Assembly: GCF_964204645.1 (NCBI RefSeq)
Contig: NC_134029.1
Location: 14,686,850 to 14,750,849 of the forward strand
Source: Tubulanus polymorphus
Lineage: Eukaryota; Nemertea; Palaeonemertea; Tubulaniformes; Tubulanidae
Length of the DNA: 64,000 bases
Reading direction: 5' to 3'
Below the pieces are notes generated by a model. That model did not search any database and had not been told where the DNA came from. It saw only the letters and a list, made by a program, of their open reading frames with translations. The position numbers and the translations under genes were made by a program. This document shows positions 45,713 to 55,671 of the stretch, one piece after another; the first letter of the stretch is position 1; each line of letters opens with the position of its first letter.

Positions 45713-45908
45713 TGTAAGGAGGTCCTATTCTGCCTGTTCTACAGTAGAAGTTTCCTCCAAATATCGACTCTGAGAGCCCAAAAACCAGTAAAATGGCGGA
45801 CAAAAGATATTAACACAATCACCTATTGTTCTGTATTTTTCAAGAGAAGAGAGGGCAGCACCCTCCAGTTACAACATACAAGACGACTGATGGACATATT
45901 CCATCACA
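45713..45908 (-). repeat. Gypsy 1, 5' LTR
   Basis: 196-bp long terminal repeat, the partner of 41143-41337. Confidence 0.95.
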
Positions 45909-45991
45909 AAGTGATACCGTATCACATACGGTACAGGTATGCTAGCTTGCCAATTTGTACCGTATGCCATACGGTAGTGGTATTGTAAGGG

Positions 45992-46438
45992 TTAAGTTAG
46001 CTGTTATGATGGGAGCTAAAGTGGCGACTGCTTTTGAAGGCTATTGATGAAGCCTTAATTTGGTAAAATTCTTCAATTCAATATTGTTTTTTTGAAATAA
46101 TTTCAGAAAATCTAATTAATTTGATTCAATTTTTTTATTTTGCATTCAAATCAATAAGACCATGGGAAAAGATTGATCCCTTTTTCAACTTCACATTCTC
46201 TACATTACTCTCACTCCAGGAGGGGTATTCTTTGCGTATGTCTAGGTCCAACTGTTGTATTGATTGTTCTGCCTTGGTTAATTGAGACGTGATGATATAC
46301 ACTACAATCATCACAGTTGAACATGCTTACTACTCAGTGGTGTGCATGAAGGTTTAATCTTTATGCGTTATTGCAAATCCGTGAACAAATCAATATTTTG
46401 CTCCAAAGTAAATTGTACTCCTTTATTTATTATTTCAG
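45992..46438. other. Intron 7, right end
   Basis: Contains a diverged piece of the TTGGGAGGAAT dispersed repeat at 46066-46180 and the splice acceptor TATTTCAG. No gene. Confidence 0.6.
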
Positions 46439-46667
46439 GATTGGCAACACACTCAGTTTCTTCACATATACCAGGAAAAAATGATCCGGGTGATGGCAAA
46501 GAACACAACTCATAGTGACGGTCGCGCTGGTCCATTGGAAGGTTTTATTGACTTACGAGGCATCACAAGATTTGAAGAGGGATTCTATTTGGTAGTAATT
46601 GAGAAGATGAACAATGGCAGTTCTGTTCTTCATATGTGGCACCTTATTATATCCTCATATCCTAGTG
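46439..46667 (+). CDS. DMXL: DMXL / Rabconnectin-3 alpha, exon 8
   Basis: Acceptor TTATTATTTCAG, donor GTTAGTTT. It starts in phase 0, matching exon 7 across an 11.2-kb TE-filled intron, and ends after one base of a codon. It encodes WQHTQFLHIYQEKMI, then FEEGFYLVVIEKMNNG and VLHMWHLIIS, which resemble the DMXL segment with FYLVV and HMWHL. No breaks, which supports the intron being spliced out in full. Confidence 0.92.
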
Positions 46668-47475
46668 GTTAGTTTTTCTATGTTTGACCTATCCTTTAGT
46701 TGCCCAAAGGAGCTGTTGCAGTCACTTTTCATCCATTCATACATGAGTAAAGTTGAAATCCAAGTTATTAAAGTATCAAAATGGTTCTAGGATTCATTAG
46801 GGTATTCAATTAATCAATTACATAACCCTTGTATGGTTTGTACCAGAACAATTTGGGTTATCATTCTTGTGTAGCTAAATCACTGTTCAATTGTGCAGGC
46901 ATGACAAGAGTTGGGGATTTATAGCATTGTTGGATGTTCAGGGTGAAAAAAAAATTGACGGAAAAAACTTTGGTACGAATATGCGAATGAATACATAGTC
47001 CTTATTTAACTATAAAACAAGGTAGAACTTGTGATCAGAATTGTGAAGTACGTCCTGTTCATGGTGATCATGCCTCTATCATATTTCATGGAAAAAGCCA
47101 GACAATTATATCCGTGCTAAGCTACATTTACCCCAAGCAGCCCTGGGTCCCTTGTCTGTTTTGTGTAATTGTCTGGAACTTCTATTTTTCCGACGATGTC
47201 TTAATGGACATGGACTTCTTGACCCAGTTCCACAGTCATGAGTTAGAGTTAACTTTGAGTTAAAGTTACTTCATTTTCAATGAGTTAACCCAGAGTCAAA
47301 TCTTAACTCACAACTGTGGAACTGGACCCTTGTTGGAAATAATGACCTTAAACTTGCCTTCCAAATAGCCTGGCATGGCCTGAAGTTCACAAGTTAGCCA
47401 TTTCACCTACTCGTTGATTGCATATATCCTTTTCGTGTTGTACTGAAATTTCAGCCTACATTTTATGTTCTTCAG
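46668..47475. other. Intron 8
   Basis: 808 bp, GTTAGTTT ... CTTCAG, with one small MITE at 47219-47331. No gene. Confidence 0.75.
47219..47331. mobile_element. Small MITE, inverted ends GGGTCCAGTTCCACAGT
   Basis: Left end GACCCAGTTCCACAGT and right end ACTGTGGAACTGGACCC; inside, GAGTTAGAGTTAAC is mirrored by GTTAACCC...TTAACTC, so nearly the whole 113 bp folds back. The target duplication is unclear. Possibly Harbinger-derived, judging by the GGG start and short length. Confidence 0.6.
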
Positions 47476-47570
47476 AATGGGAAAATTCCAGTGATGAATG
47501 TCAAGATGAGTTTGGGAAACTTTTTGATGATAGTCGAAATGATGTCAGACTCAGAATTCGCACAGATAAG
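47476..47570 (+). CDS. DMXL: DMXL / Rabconnectin-3 alpha, exon 9
   Basis: Acceptor TGTTCTTCAG, donor GTTAGTAG. The first two bases complete the glutamate codon opened by exon 8 and the exon ends on a codon boundary. It encodes WENSSDECQDEFGKLFDDSR, then NDVRLRIRTDK. It is short and less conserved; the call rests on splice sites, phase and position. No later exon is recognised, so the rest of the gene lies beyond the window or in unrecognised short exons. Confidence 0.8.
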
Positions 47571-49490
47571 GTTAGTAGGAACTGAATTTCACTCACTTGG
47601 TGTATTACTACCCCAATAGCACTCCACTATGAAAGTAATGGAATCCACTATGTAGTGGCTACAGGGATGAAGATCTTCCGCGGAAACGCAGATTTCCGCT
47701 GTTGGAGGTAAATTTTTATTGGCGAACCGTTGGTTTGCCTATGCAAACGGTCTGATCAAGCAGTTTTCATTGAAAATGAATAGAGTAGCGGTGTCTCAAC
47801 AAGGCACAAACATTGGCTATTGAACCAATAGTGTTGATTTTTGGTGTCATGGTTTGGCTTAATGAGTTCTCAAGCCCACAAAAATTTCATATTGATCGAG
47901 TTATTTTTAGGGGACTTATTCTTGAAAAACACGCAAAAACCCTGCTTTTTAGCACGAAGTAATGACACGTTTTTACATATGACAATTTGCATGCTTGGAA
48001 TTGAAATATAAAAAAGTTCAATCCTTCCTGGAAGTGTAGCCGTTTTTAGTTCAACTGATCTCAATGTACTTTTCGACCAACAGGCCCTCACTTTATAAAC
48101 CCCCTTAATTTCCTCGCTTCTATTTATTTGAGTTAACCTTGTTACCTGACCTACAATGAATGTGATTGGCTGTTTGTGGGATATACAGGAAATTCTGGGA
48201 ATTTCGGCGTCTCTGATGTAATTGGGGAAGCCCATTGGGAAATTTTATTCGACTAGGTATCGTACCTTTGCTTATAGTTTGTTCGTTATCACGATTATAA
48301 GCGAGTAGGCTATTTAACTCAGTATCTGAACTAGCAAGTATGACAATACCAATGGCAGGGTTCGTAGCGGGTCTTATTTGTATATTTAAGAAAAAAATCA
48401 TAGCCGGTATTTGTTTTGATTTCTAGAAAAAAGTCTATATGTTTGTATTTTTTTGACATTTTGTGGATGGATGTATTCTGACGTGTGAAATTGCAATACG
48501 GGTATCAACAGTCAGCCGCGTGTGTGCGAATATAGGTTACAGTATATGGCTGTGTGTGTTAGTAATCACCTGAGCGAGTGTATGTATAGCACAGTGACTC
48601 GGCAATGATAGATTACACAGCACTCTCACACATCCTCTGGTGCATATTGTCAGCCTCATACATCTTCAATCGAAATGTTGATTTATATTTAGTATACTAT
48701 TTTTGACAATATATACACTCAATGATTTAATGGTGAGCCACGGGCCATTGGACCTTTATCATTCTTGAGATTGATGTAGATCCGTGGAGGGGGAGGGTAT
48801 TCAGGCACAATGCACTTGTCTTGACTGATGGATTATAGATAAGGGCTCCTCTTGGGACTCTACTATTTATTGACAAGTTCATTTAAATATTTTCTAGCGA
48901 TTTGGATGTTGTTGGAGCCATCCTTTTCATGTACTAAAAACATAAACAATGAACGATCAACCACATGGTATTAGTCTTATTTTGTCACTGGAAAATGGGC
49001 CTTAGATGCCCCAAAAAGTCTTATAAATTTCAAATTTTGATACTTTTATTTCAAATCTTTCCGCGGTTTTAAAACGCCTCTGTTTTCATCAGTGTTTTCA
49101 ATGAGAAATTAACAAGCCAGGTCCCTTTGAAAAACAGAAGGGTCCCAAAATATGTCACAGTCCCTGAAACGAAAGCTGGTTTGAAAAAACAGACGGACCT
49201 GGGACCTGGCTCTTATTGAAAACACTGTTTTCGTCCCTGTTGCTATTACCACATTTTGCGGCCAATAAGTCGGCCTTCTAGCTTCAGATTTTTACCCCAA
49301 AATATCATGATCGGCTTTTTGAACGGATACGATTTGGCCTAGAAATTACTTCCCAATCTACGTACTCTCATGCTCGCAAAGATCCTCAAAATCAAGAAGA
49401 GTTGTTCATGTTTATTTGAGGTCATTATTATAACCAATAATCTATTTTGTTACTTCTTTCATCGCCTTACAGCAGGATAATACATTTTTA
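47571..49490. other. Presumed intron 9, left part
   Basis: No exon or element recognised. It contains the diverged repeat at 48158-48235 shared with 20065-20135. Confidence 0.5.
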
Positions 49491-52290
49491 TGTCAGCGCG
49501 TTAGCAGTGAGCCACGTGTGTCTGCAAATACATTTATGTATATGCGTATGTAGCGGTTGTAGTGTAAACATAAAAAAAATAGTAATTCAGGTAGTGACTG
49601 CTGTTGTCCATAGGTAGCGTAGTCGTAGTCACTCTGCTGTGCCGGGGCGCTCGCTACACGGGTCCGCCTGGGTCGACCGCACTCGGGTAGTGAATACGGC
49701 AAGGAGACTCTTGTCTTCCCCAGGAAAGTAAATGATATAAAATATGTAGAATCGGTTCCTCTATTAAAAAATGTCGCTAAAAAAGGGCGCTTAAGCAGTA
49801 CGCTCTCCTCCAAACAGTCGCCTCCCTACTCCACGTAGCCTTAATCTGTGTGGCCAATACAGACCCCCCAACCCGCTCTCCTCAGAGTAATCCGCTTTAG
49901 GGGCTTTCCTCGGACGAAACTCGCAGTGTTGATTACTCGGCGGATATGGCTACCCCCATTCCAAGTGCCCTCTCGCACATAGCTGTCCCCCGTCATCTCA
50001 GGAGCTAATTGCGACTCATGCCAGATCTGTCAAACTAGTCGTATGCATAAGTGTTGTCCGTAGCGACGGTCAATAGGGGAACGATCCTCACGTAGAACTA
50101 AATGGGTTCGATGCAGCAGGAAAACAAACAGAAATCCTCGTCCTTCCTTCCAGTGCCGGCGAATCAAATAAACGCAAGATTCGAAGTTTGATTGGAATGT
50201 AGTGCGAATTATTAAATATATATATTTTCTTATAATACATAATACAAGTTCATCGTTCTTGATGCCAAGGGGACATCATGTCCACACGCAAAACACCTTG
50301 ATTATTTACATTTCGATATATAAAAAGAATGTGCCCTTCATGGCTTGCAATGCCTTGGTACAGTCAATGTACGGTAGCATACAAAGGAGACGACCGAACG
50401 TCAAATAGAAGCGGTGGCGCGGCGGACTCCGGTGTGTATCTAATATAACTTAGGTCTCAGTAAACGAGCGTCGAAGCTAATCAACGATTAAGATGTTAAC
50501 GACGGAGCGTCAAGTAGTTAACGACGAGCGTTGTCGTTAATCAACGATAAGAATTATACGACGGAGCGTCAAATAGTCAACGACGAGCGTTGTCTTCAAT
50601 CAACGATAAGAATTATACGACGGAGCGTCAAATAGTTAACGACGAGCGTGGTCGTTAATCAACGATAGGAATTATACGACGGAGCGTCAAATAGTTAACG
50701 ACGAGCGTTGTCTTCAATCAACGATAAGAATTATACGACGGAGCGTCAAATAGTTAACGACGAGCGTTGTCTTCAATCAACGATAAGAATTATACGACGG
50801 AGCGTCAAATAGTTAACGACGAGCGTTGTCTTCAATCAACGATAAGAATTACACGACGGAACGTCAAATAGTTAACGACGAGCGTTGTCGTTAATCAACG
50901 ACTGCGCGCCAAATTCAAAATGTCGGTGACGCGAACTCAAAGAGTCGAAATTCAGAGGCGACGTCAAGAAGATGAAACGACCGCGCGTTCGTTCGAAAAA
51001 GGAGTTACTGAATACAGGTGATTTTCATGGTCAGCAGAAACGACATCTCGGAGTAAAATTACGGAAATAGCACAGAAGATATACCATACTATTATTATTA
51101 CTATTACTAATTACAGCGACGAGAGCGTTAAGTTGGCATCGTCAGAGGATTGAATTTAAACAGACGATGAACTGACGGAGAATTTACAATATTTACAGGA
51201 TTGTAAGTGACGAGTTTATCGGCAGCCCATGGCCGACGACTACACGACCCCCGGGTGCGTCGGCACTCGGGACTCACTGAGGGCGGGATGTCAAAAACCA
51301 CTGAAGCGATCCCGGGGTCAGACGACCCGGAGGCCCGTGTCTTAATTAGAGAGTAAAATTGTCTTCTTACATGATCTGTACGATTTACAGCGTCCGATTC
51401 GTAAAACGGTGAAGAGGCAGCAAGAAGAGTTTCTAATGTGGCTCTGCCAGAGCCAAGTTGCCAAAGAGCGTGATTGCGCCAAATTTATAGTTTTAATGCG
51501 GTCAACGCACGCGGTGATTGGTCAAGCGTGACGAGCAGTGATACGATCCGCGGACAAAGTAGAGCACGCGAAATCATTCGACCGTGACGAATGATAAAAC
51601 CCTAAATAAAGACTTCATACGCGAGAAATAGAATTAAGTTCTATAATATTTTAAGATTAACGCGAAAAATGACGACTATAAGACCGATACGGAGATATTT
51701 ACTAAAAATAAACCGGAGTCAACCGCACCACCGCGAAAACGCTCACACGGAAGTGAGGCGGCGCCAGCGAACGGCGTCGTAAAAACGAGCGTAAACACGA
51801 GCAGGGCTGGAGAATTCTCCGGCGACGAGACGGAACCAAAACGGCCCAAAATCAAAGAAGTTGGGTCTCGAATATAAAAAGGAGAACACACACTAATAGG
51901 TAGGTGGAGGATAAAAGAATGGCCTGGACAGGCGCCGAAAAATCGCTAATGTCACCGCGATGTGGCGTGGCCAACACCGCGGGGGCCTGCCCAGGTCGTG
52001 AAATTGGAATCTGACAGGACTGCCAAAAATCTGTCAGATTGAAATTGAGCCGAAAAGATCCCGAAACATCGCCGCAGAACACCCAGCCCCGTCCCAGAAT
52101 ACGTACATCTAAAAAGAAACAATGAGAAAAGAACGGCTTAAGGCCATTCCGAAATACATAATATAATTTCACCAAAGACCGACATTTTGTGGTCAAACCC
52201 ACCCCAGATATTGACAATTTTCGCCACACGTACCAGTGGATGACACGCCATCTGTGTACATAGGTTACAATATATGTCTAGGCAGCCATC
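49491..52290. other. CpG-rich unassigned segment
   Basis: Clearly richer in G+C and CpG than its surroundings, most so at 50900-52080. It contains the 59-bp minisatellite. No protein domain is seen in any frame, including 51852-52229 on the minus strand. It could be the long non-coding part of a large element or a host CpG island. I cannot decide. Confidence 0.4.
50460..50905 (+). repeat. 59-bp minisatellite
   Basis: About 7.5 units; starts of GTTAACGACGAGCG fall at 50517, 50576, 50635 and so on every 59 bp. Each unit carries AACGAC-gagcgtt-GTCGTT (or GTCTTC), an inverted repeat. Copies differ by only a few bases (GTCGTT/GTCTTC, GTTAAC/GTCAAC), so the array is young or homogenised. Confidence 0.95.
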
Positions 52291-52295
52291 ATGCT

Positions 52296-52855
52296 ATTTT
52301 TAGCCCACTTGAGACTTATTCGGCTACATAAACTTTTACTAGGTTTTGTTGTCCCTCATTGTTTTTAGCCCACTTGGGACTTTAGTCCCAGCGGGCTATT
52401 GCCTTCACTTTTTGTCCGTCGTCCGTCCGTTCGTCCATCCGTCCGTAGACGAAATCCCGTTATTTTGGGAAGTTTTGAAGACGCTTCAATGTAATGTCTT
52501 GATATTTGGTTTATGCATGTATCTACCCTAGACACATCTTCAGCCCAAAAACTGGCCCTGTCAGACGACAATGAATTAGAGAGTAGTAGCGTATAACGTT
52601 TTCTATGATTGTGGTGAGTTTCAAGTTCATTGGCTTTTGTATATGGCCACCTGGGGGTGTTGAATAATACAATTTCTTTCTATTTCTATATTATATTTGT
52701 ACCAATACATATTTAGTTACCACAATCAATTGCAAAGTTGTAGCTCATTACATCGTCTATGATTGTGGTGAGTTTTAAGGAAATAAGTTTTATGGTCACC
52801 AGGGGGCAGTGAATAGTAGAATAACCTAGTATTTCCTTATTATATTGAGCTATAA
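52296..52855 (+). mobile_element. Helentron-like family 1, copy 4, internally deleted
   Basis: Starts at the T-run at 52362 with the AGCCCACTTGGGACT hairpin and a GTCC-rich tract, runs to CTGGCCCTGTCAGA near 52565, then skips to the 154-bp repeats (two copies). A separate 22-bp piece of the same 5' end lies just upstream at 52296-52318. TGGTCACCAGGGGGCAGTG at 52793 is CTCF-like. The 3' end is lost. Confidence 0.65.
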
Positions 52856-53040
52856 ATCGGATCCGCATTTGAAACTAAAAGAATACCGGCATCGATTATA
52901 ATGATTTCTTTGTTAGTTACCTCAGGTGCCAACACTGGACCGGTACTTAGTTTAAAAATGCATTTACATAGTAGTTTATACTAGACTTATAATTAGTTAA
53001 CAGCAGAAATTTATAATAAATGTGTATATACATAGTAATC

Positions 53041-53895
53041 AAGTTATATCCAGTCAGGCGTATTCTATCCGACAGCGCCAGGTGCCTTCAGAAAATAATG
53101 TTCCGCGGTCCCTTTCTCTATTGTCTTTTTCCTCTATTATAAACCCCGGTCCCTGGCAATAAAGTCGACCACGAACACAGAAACCCGAAAACCAAAGAAT
53201 GAAAAGGATCTCCAAATCACAATATGATGATATTCAACTTTTATTCTAACAATTTAAACATAACTTCAATTTCAACAATTTATGTAAATCCCTCACACAA
53301 GAAGATACAGTTTTACCGGATAGCCGAAAGTAATCTGTTCTATATTCTTCTAATGCTTCCCTTGAAAATGCTCTCTTAAATAGTCTGCTCTCTCTCGAGG
53401 TGTGGCCCCTTTTATACGGCTGAGTCCACACCCAAGAAAAATCCAGAACCCTGCTTGCGGCCAGCTGTAAAAGGGAACGAGCAACCAACGCAGCACCACA
53501 ACGCAGAGCTGGGATCCTGATTCTTAGTCTTTTCATTCGCTGCTAACTTTAACCCGACCCTCGACGTCATGATACCTCCCGGTCTGCTCTCCTTCTCAAC
53601 CGCACCAAAGAGATTACATACTATTTTTCCAACCCTCAAATTCATTTATTTTAACTTATCCAATGATCACAAATCCCATAATGAACGGTATTTAATTTTG
53701 TGTAAATTGTAATATACAATATAACCCCAAATATCATCTTTCTTATTTATGTTCTTTATCATAATTAGTACATTCAAATTTAAACACACAAACTATTATT
53801 AATTAAGATAATAAAACTCTTTAATATTACTCTTTAATATTACTCCTTAGTGATCGATTTATCAGACTAAGGGTCAGCAAGTGTTTCATGAGTAT
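53041..53895 (-). other. Possible solo LTR or promoter fragment
   Basis: On the minus strand a TATA box CGTATAAAAGGGGCC (about 53409-53422) lies downstream of GC-rich sequence, and AATAAA follows near 53250, the layout of an LTR with U3, R and U5. The ends and target duplication could not be fixed, so this stays tentative. 53700-53895 is AT-rich and unassigned. Confidence 0.3.
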
Positions 53896-54667
53896 TGTTG
53901 TGTTGATCTCCTCTCTCTTTTACTTCGGGTACCGAGTATCAAGTGGATTAAACCCTTAGAGGACAAACGATTAACTTCGATTTACCGTAAAAACCGGCGT
54001 ATAAGTCGAGTTTTTAACCCTTGATTTTACCACTGAATTATTGACCTCGACTTATACGCCGAGTACAGTTTTCTACGAAGTATTTTCGATCACAAGAAAT
54101 ATTGATTCTACCAGACAAAAAAGACTATAACAGTGCTATAACAGTTTGAATAATTATTCATGATAAATAAAGTTATTTAATGAAAAAAACTTCTTTCATT
54201 TTGACACTGCTTCATTTAAAACGATGTATTCATATATGCGCGCTCATAGCAGCGCTTAATACATTAGGCTATATATAGCATGTGAGTCACACTACTGTAT
54301 CACTGTATGGTAGTGTATTATACCTGAGTGTGTGTAACAGTCTATTGATTAACACACAGCAGCAATCAGGCTGACGCGTGGCGGCGTGCGTGAAGGCACA
54401 CATCGTTATCAAAACAAACTATTCAATACAATGATACTAGTAATTATTCTTCTAAGAGAAGGGACTCGACTTATAAGTCGGATATATGTTAAAATCATAA
54501 AATGTAGGTCTAAAAATCGACCTCGACTTATACGCCGCGTAGACTTATACGCCGGTTTTTACGGTAACATATCTTTATTTTTCCGTCTCAAACACGCTTC
54601 TCTATGGCTTCCACACTCCCTCTACAAAATCACGTGACCCTCACACAATCAATATTACTATATAACA
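53896..54667 (-). repeat. Gypsy 2, 3' LTR (split by MITE)
   Basis: Sequences 53896-53984 and 54567-54667 together match the 195-bp LTR at 63377-63571, with a few substitutions and a missing CATCA-like segment near 54650. The break at TA is the MITE insertion site. Confidence 0.93.
53985..54564. mobile_element. Tc1/mariner-type MITE (TA target)
   Basis: Ends CCGTAAAAACCGGCGTATAA and its complement, with TA duplicated on both sides (53983-53984 and 54565-54566). The intact LTR at 63460 reads straight through this point with a single TA, proving the insertion. Subterminal ACTTATACGCCG motifs recur inside both ends. No transposase; 580 bp. The TA target and A-rich ends fit Tc1/mariner/pogo elements. 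Confidence 0.88.
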
Positions 54668-55162
54668 TCCCTTTTGTTTAGATTTAAAAAAAAAATATTT
54701 TCTTTACAAAAATTAATTTTTTCCTTTTATCAATTTACAGACTAATTTTACTTTCTGATACAACCATCATAACAACACACAGTATCCCAGTCTGAAAAAT
54801 AATCTCTTCAGTTTTGTTCCCCGGCAACTGGTACAAACTGACGCTCACTAGATAGAATAGTCCATCATTAGATGGAAATCTAAATGCATTATAAAATCTT
54901 CAACAATATTTGAAGAGTACCTTTATCATGGCACTAAATCCTTTTACACTACAGATTGCATGACATAATGCACCACTTATTTAGTAGTTCTGACATATTC
55001 AGATCAACATACAATCTGCCTATTCCACTGAAACAAAAGAAATATTAAACTCTGACAAAAGCTCGAATCATCAAAGATGAAGCTCATAGTCTCACACCTG
55101 AAAACTAACCATAATGTAACATAATCTACAAAGTATTTCATAAACCTAGCTTATGAAAGATA
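54668..55162 (-). other. Gypsy 2 3' non-coding region with polypurine tract
   Basis: Next to the 3' LTR the minus strand reads AAACAAAAGGGA, a likely polypurine tract. The remainder has no coding signal. Confidence 0.6.
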
Positions 55163-55486
55163 TTAATCGACATGATTAAGCATCATATACACTTGATTCA
55201 CAAATTTTCGATGAGAACCTGTAATTCTAATGTTAGTCATTTGTAGAATTTTGTCAACAATTTCAGGATATTTGACATCCAATGATGGATTATACCAAAA
55301 CCTGAAAGTTTTGTTACCCAACATTTTTAATGATAACAGTAGTTGAAGTTCTCCAGCCTTAAATCTGGCTTTGAAAATATAGTAATTTGTATTCTCTGAA
55401 AAAGAATTTTGTGTTACTTTCAACAACTGCAACTGTTTTGTTTCGTTCAAAACACTAGGTGATGCTATCCCATTGTTAGCACTCAT
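55163..55486 (-). CDS. Gypsy 2 small final ORF, 107 aa, unknown
   Basis: An uninterrupted 107-codon frame whose ATG overlaps the stop of the preceding pol frame as ATGA, suggesting coupled or re-initiated translation. The product has an N-terminal polar part and a segment with LKMLGNKTFRFWYNPS, then a basic C-terminal stretch ITGSHRKFVNQVYMMLNHVD. No signal peptide, membrane segment or cysteine pattern. I do not recognise a family. It lies where env or accessory genes sit in LTR elements. It is one of the few frames of this copy without breaks. Confidence 0.5.
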   Translation of the reverse strand: MSANNGIASPSVLNETKQLQLLKVTQNSFSENTNYYIFKARFKAGELQLLLSLKMLGNKTFRFWYNPSLDVKYPEIVDKILQMTNIRITGSHRKFVNQVYMMLNHVD

Positions 55487-55671
55487 GTCTCCAAATATGC
55501 TTTAGTATCTACTGGTTCGTAGATTGCCGAATATACAAATTCACCATCACCTGTGGATAGAATTCCATCATTTTCATCCGTAACCTGAAAATCTGGTTGG
55601 CTCACATTACAAGAATCAGAGTCATCACTCTTCCTCAAAGCTTGACGCAATTTCTGTAAGTGTCCAATATT
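55483..55671 (-). pseudogene. Gypsy 2 pol C-terminal tail
   Basis: Acidic tail after the integrase GPY/F-type domain (contains HLQKLRQALRKSDDSDS and ends at TGA at 55483). It is separated from the integrase frame only by the Helentron-like insertion at 55672-56768: the distance between the two frames minus the insertion length is divisible by three, so they were one frame. Confidence 0.8.

Larger units (their letters stand above)
41143..45908 (-). mobile_element. Gypsy LTR retrotransposon 1 (4.77 kb, defective)
   Basis: Complete structure on the minus strand. LTRs (195 and 196 bp) begin TGT and end ACA, with AAGT on both outer sides (41139-41142 and 45909-45912) as a 4-bp target duplication. 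A primer-binding site and polypurine tract lie at the expected places. Order on the minus strand: protease, reverse transcriptase, RNase H, integrase, SGNH-like ORF. gag is missing, and both the reverse-transcriptase core and the integrase core have lost long segments, so the copy must have been moved by a helper or deleted later. The LTRs differ by about eight substitutions and one 1-bp indel by eye. Confidence 0.92.
40221..45991. mobile_element. piggyBac-like element containing a Gypsy element
   Basis: Inverted ends CCCTTTCAATACCACT (40221) and AGTGGTATTGTAAGGG (45991) lie between TTAA copies at 40217-40220 and 45992-45995. Subterminal palindromes ACCGTAT-cac-ATACGGT and ACCGTAT-gcc-ATACGGT occur at 45918-45975. 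Without the Gypsy insert it is about 1.0 kb, so non-autonomous. On the minus strand, about 41100-40850 reads an acidic stretch (NEYDSSSSDDET) that may be the remnant of a piggyBac transposase N terminus. Two diverged ~150-bp copies of one sequence lie at 40262 and 40632. Confidence 0.78.

Noticed and set aside
51852-52229. 125-codon minus-strand frame and the TATAAAAAG at about 51871
   Set aside because: The CpG-rich composition favours long frames; no domain, and one TATA match alone does not make a promoter.
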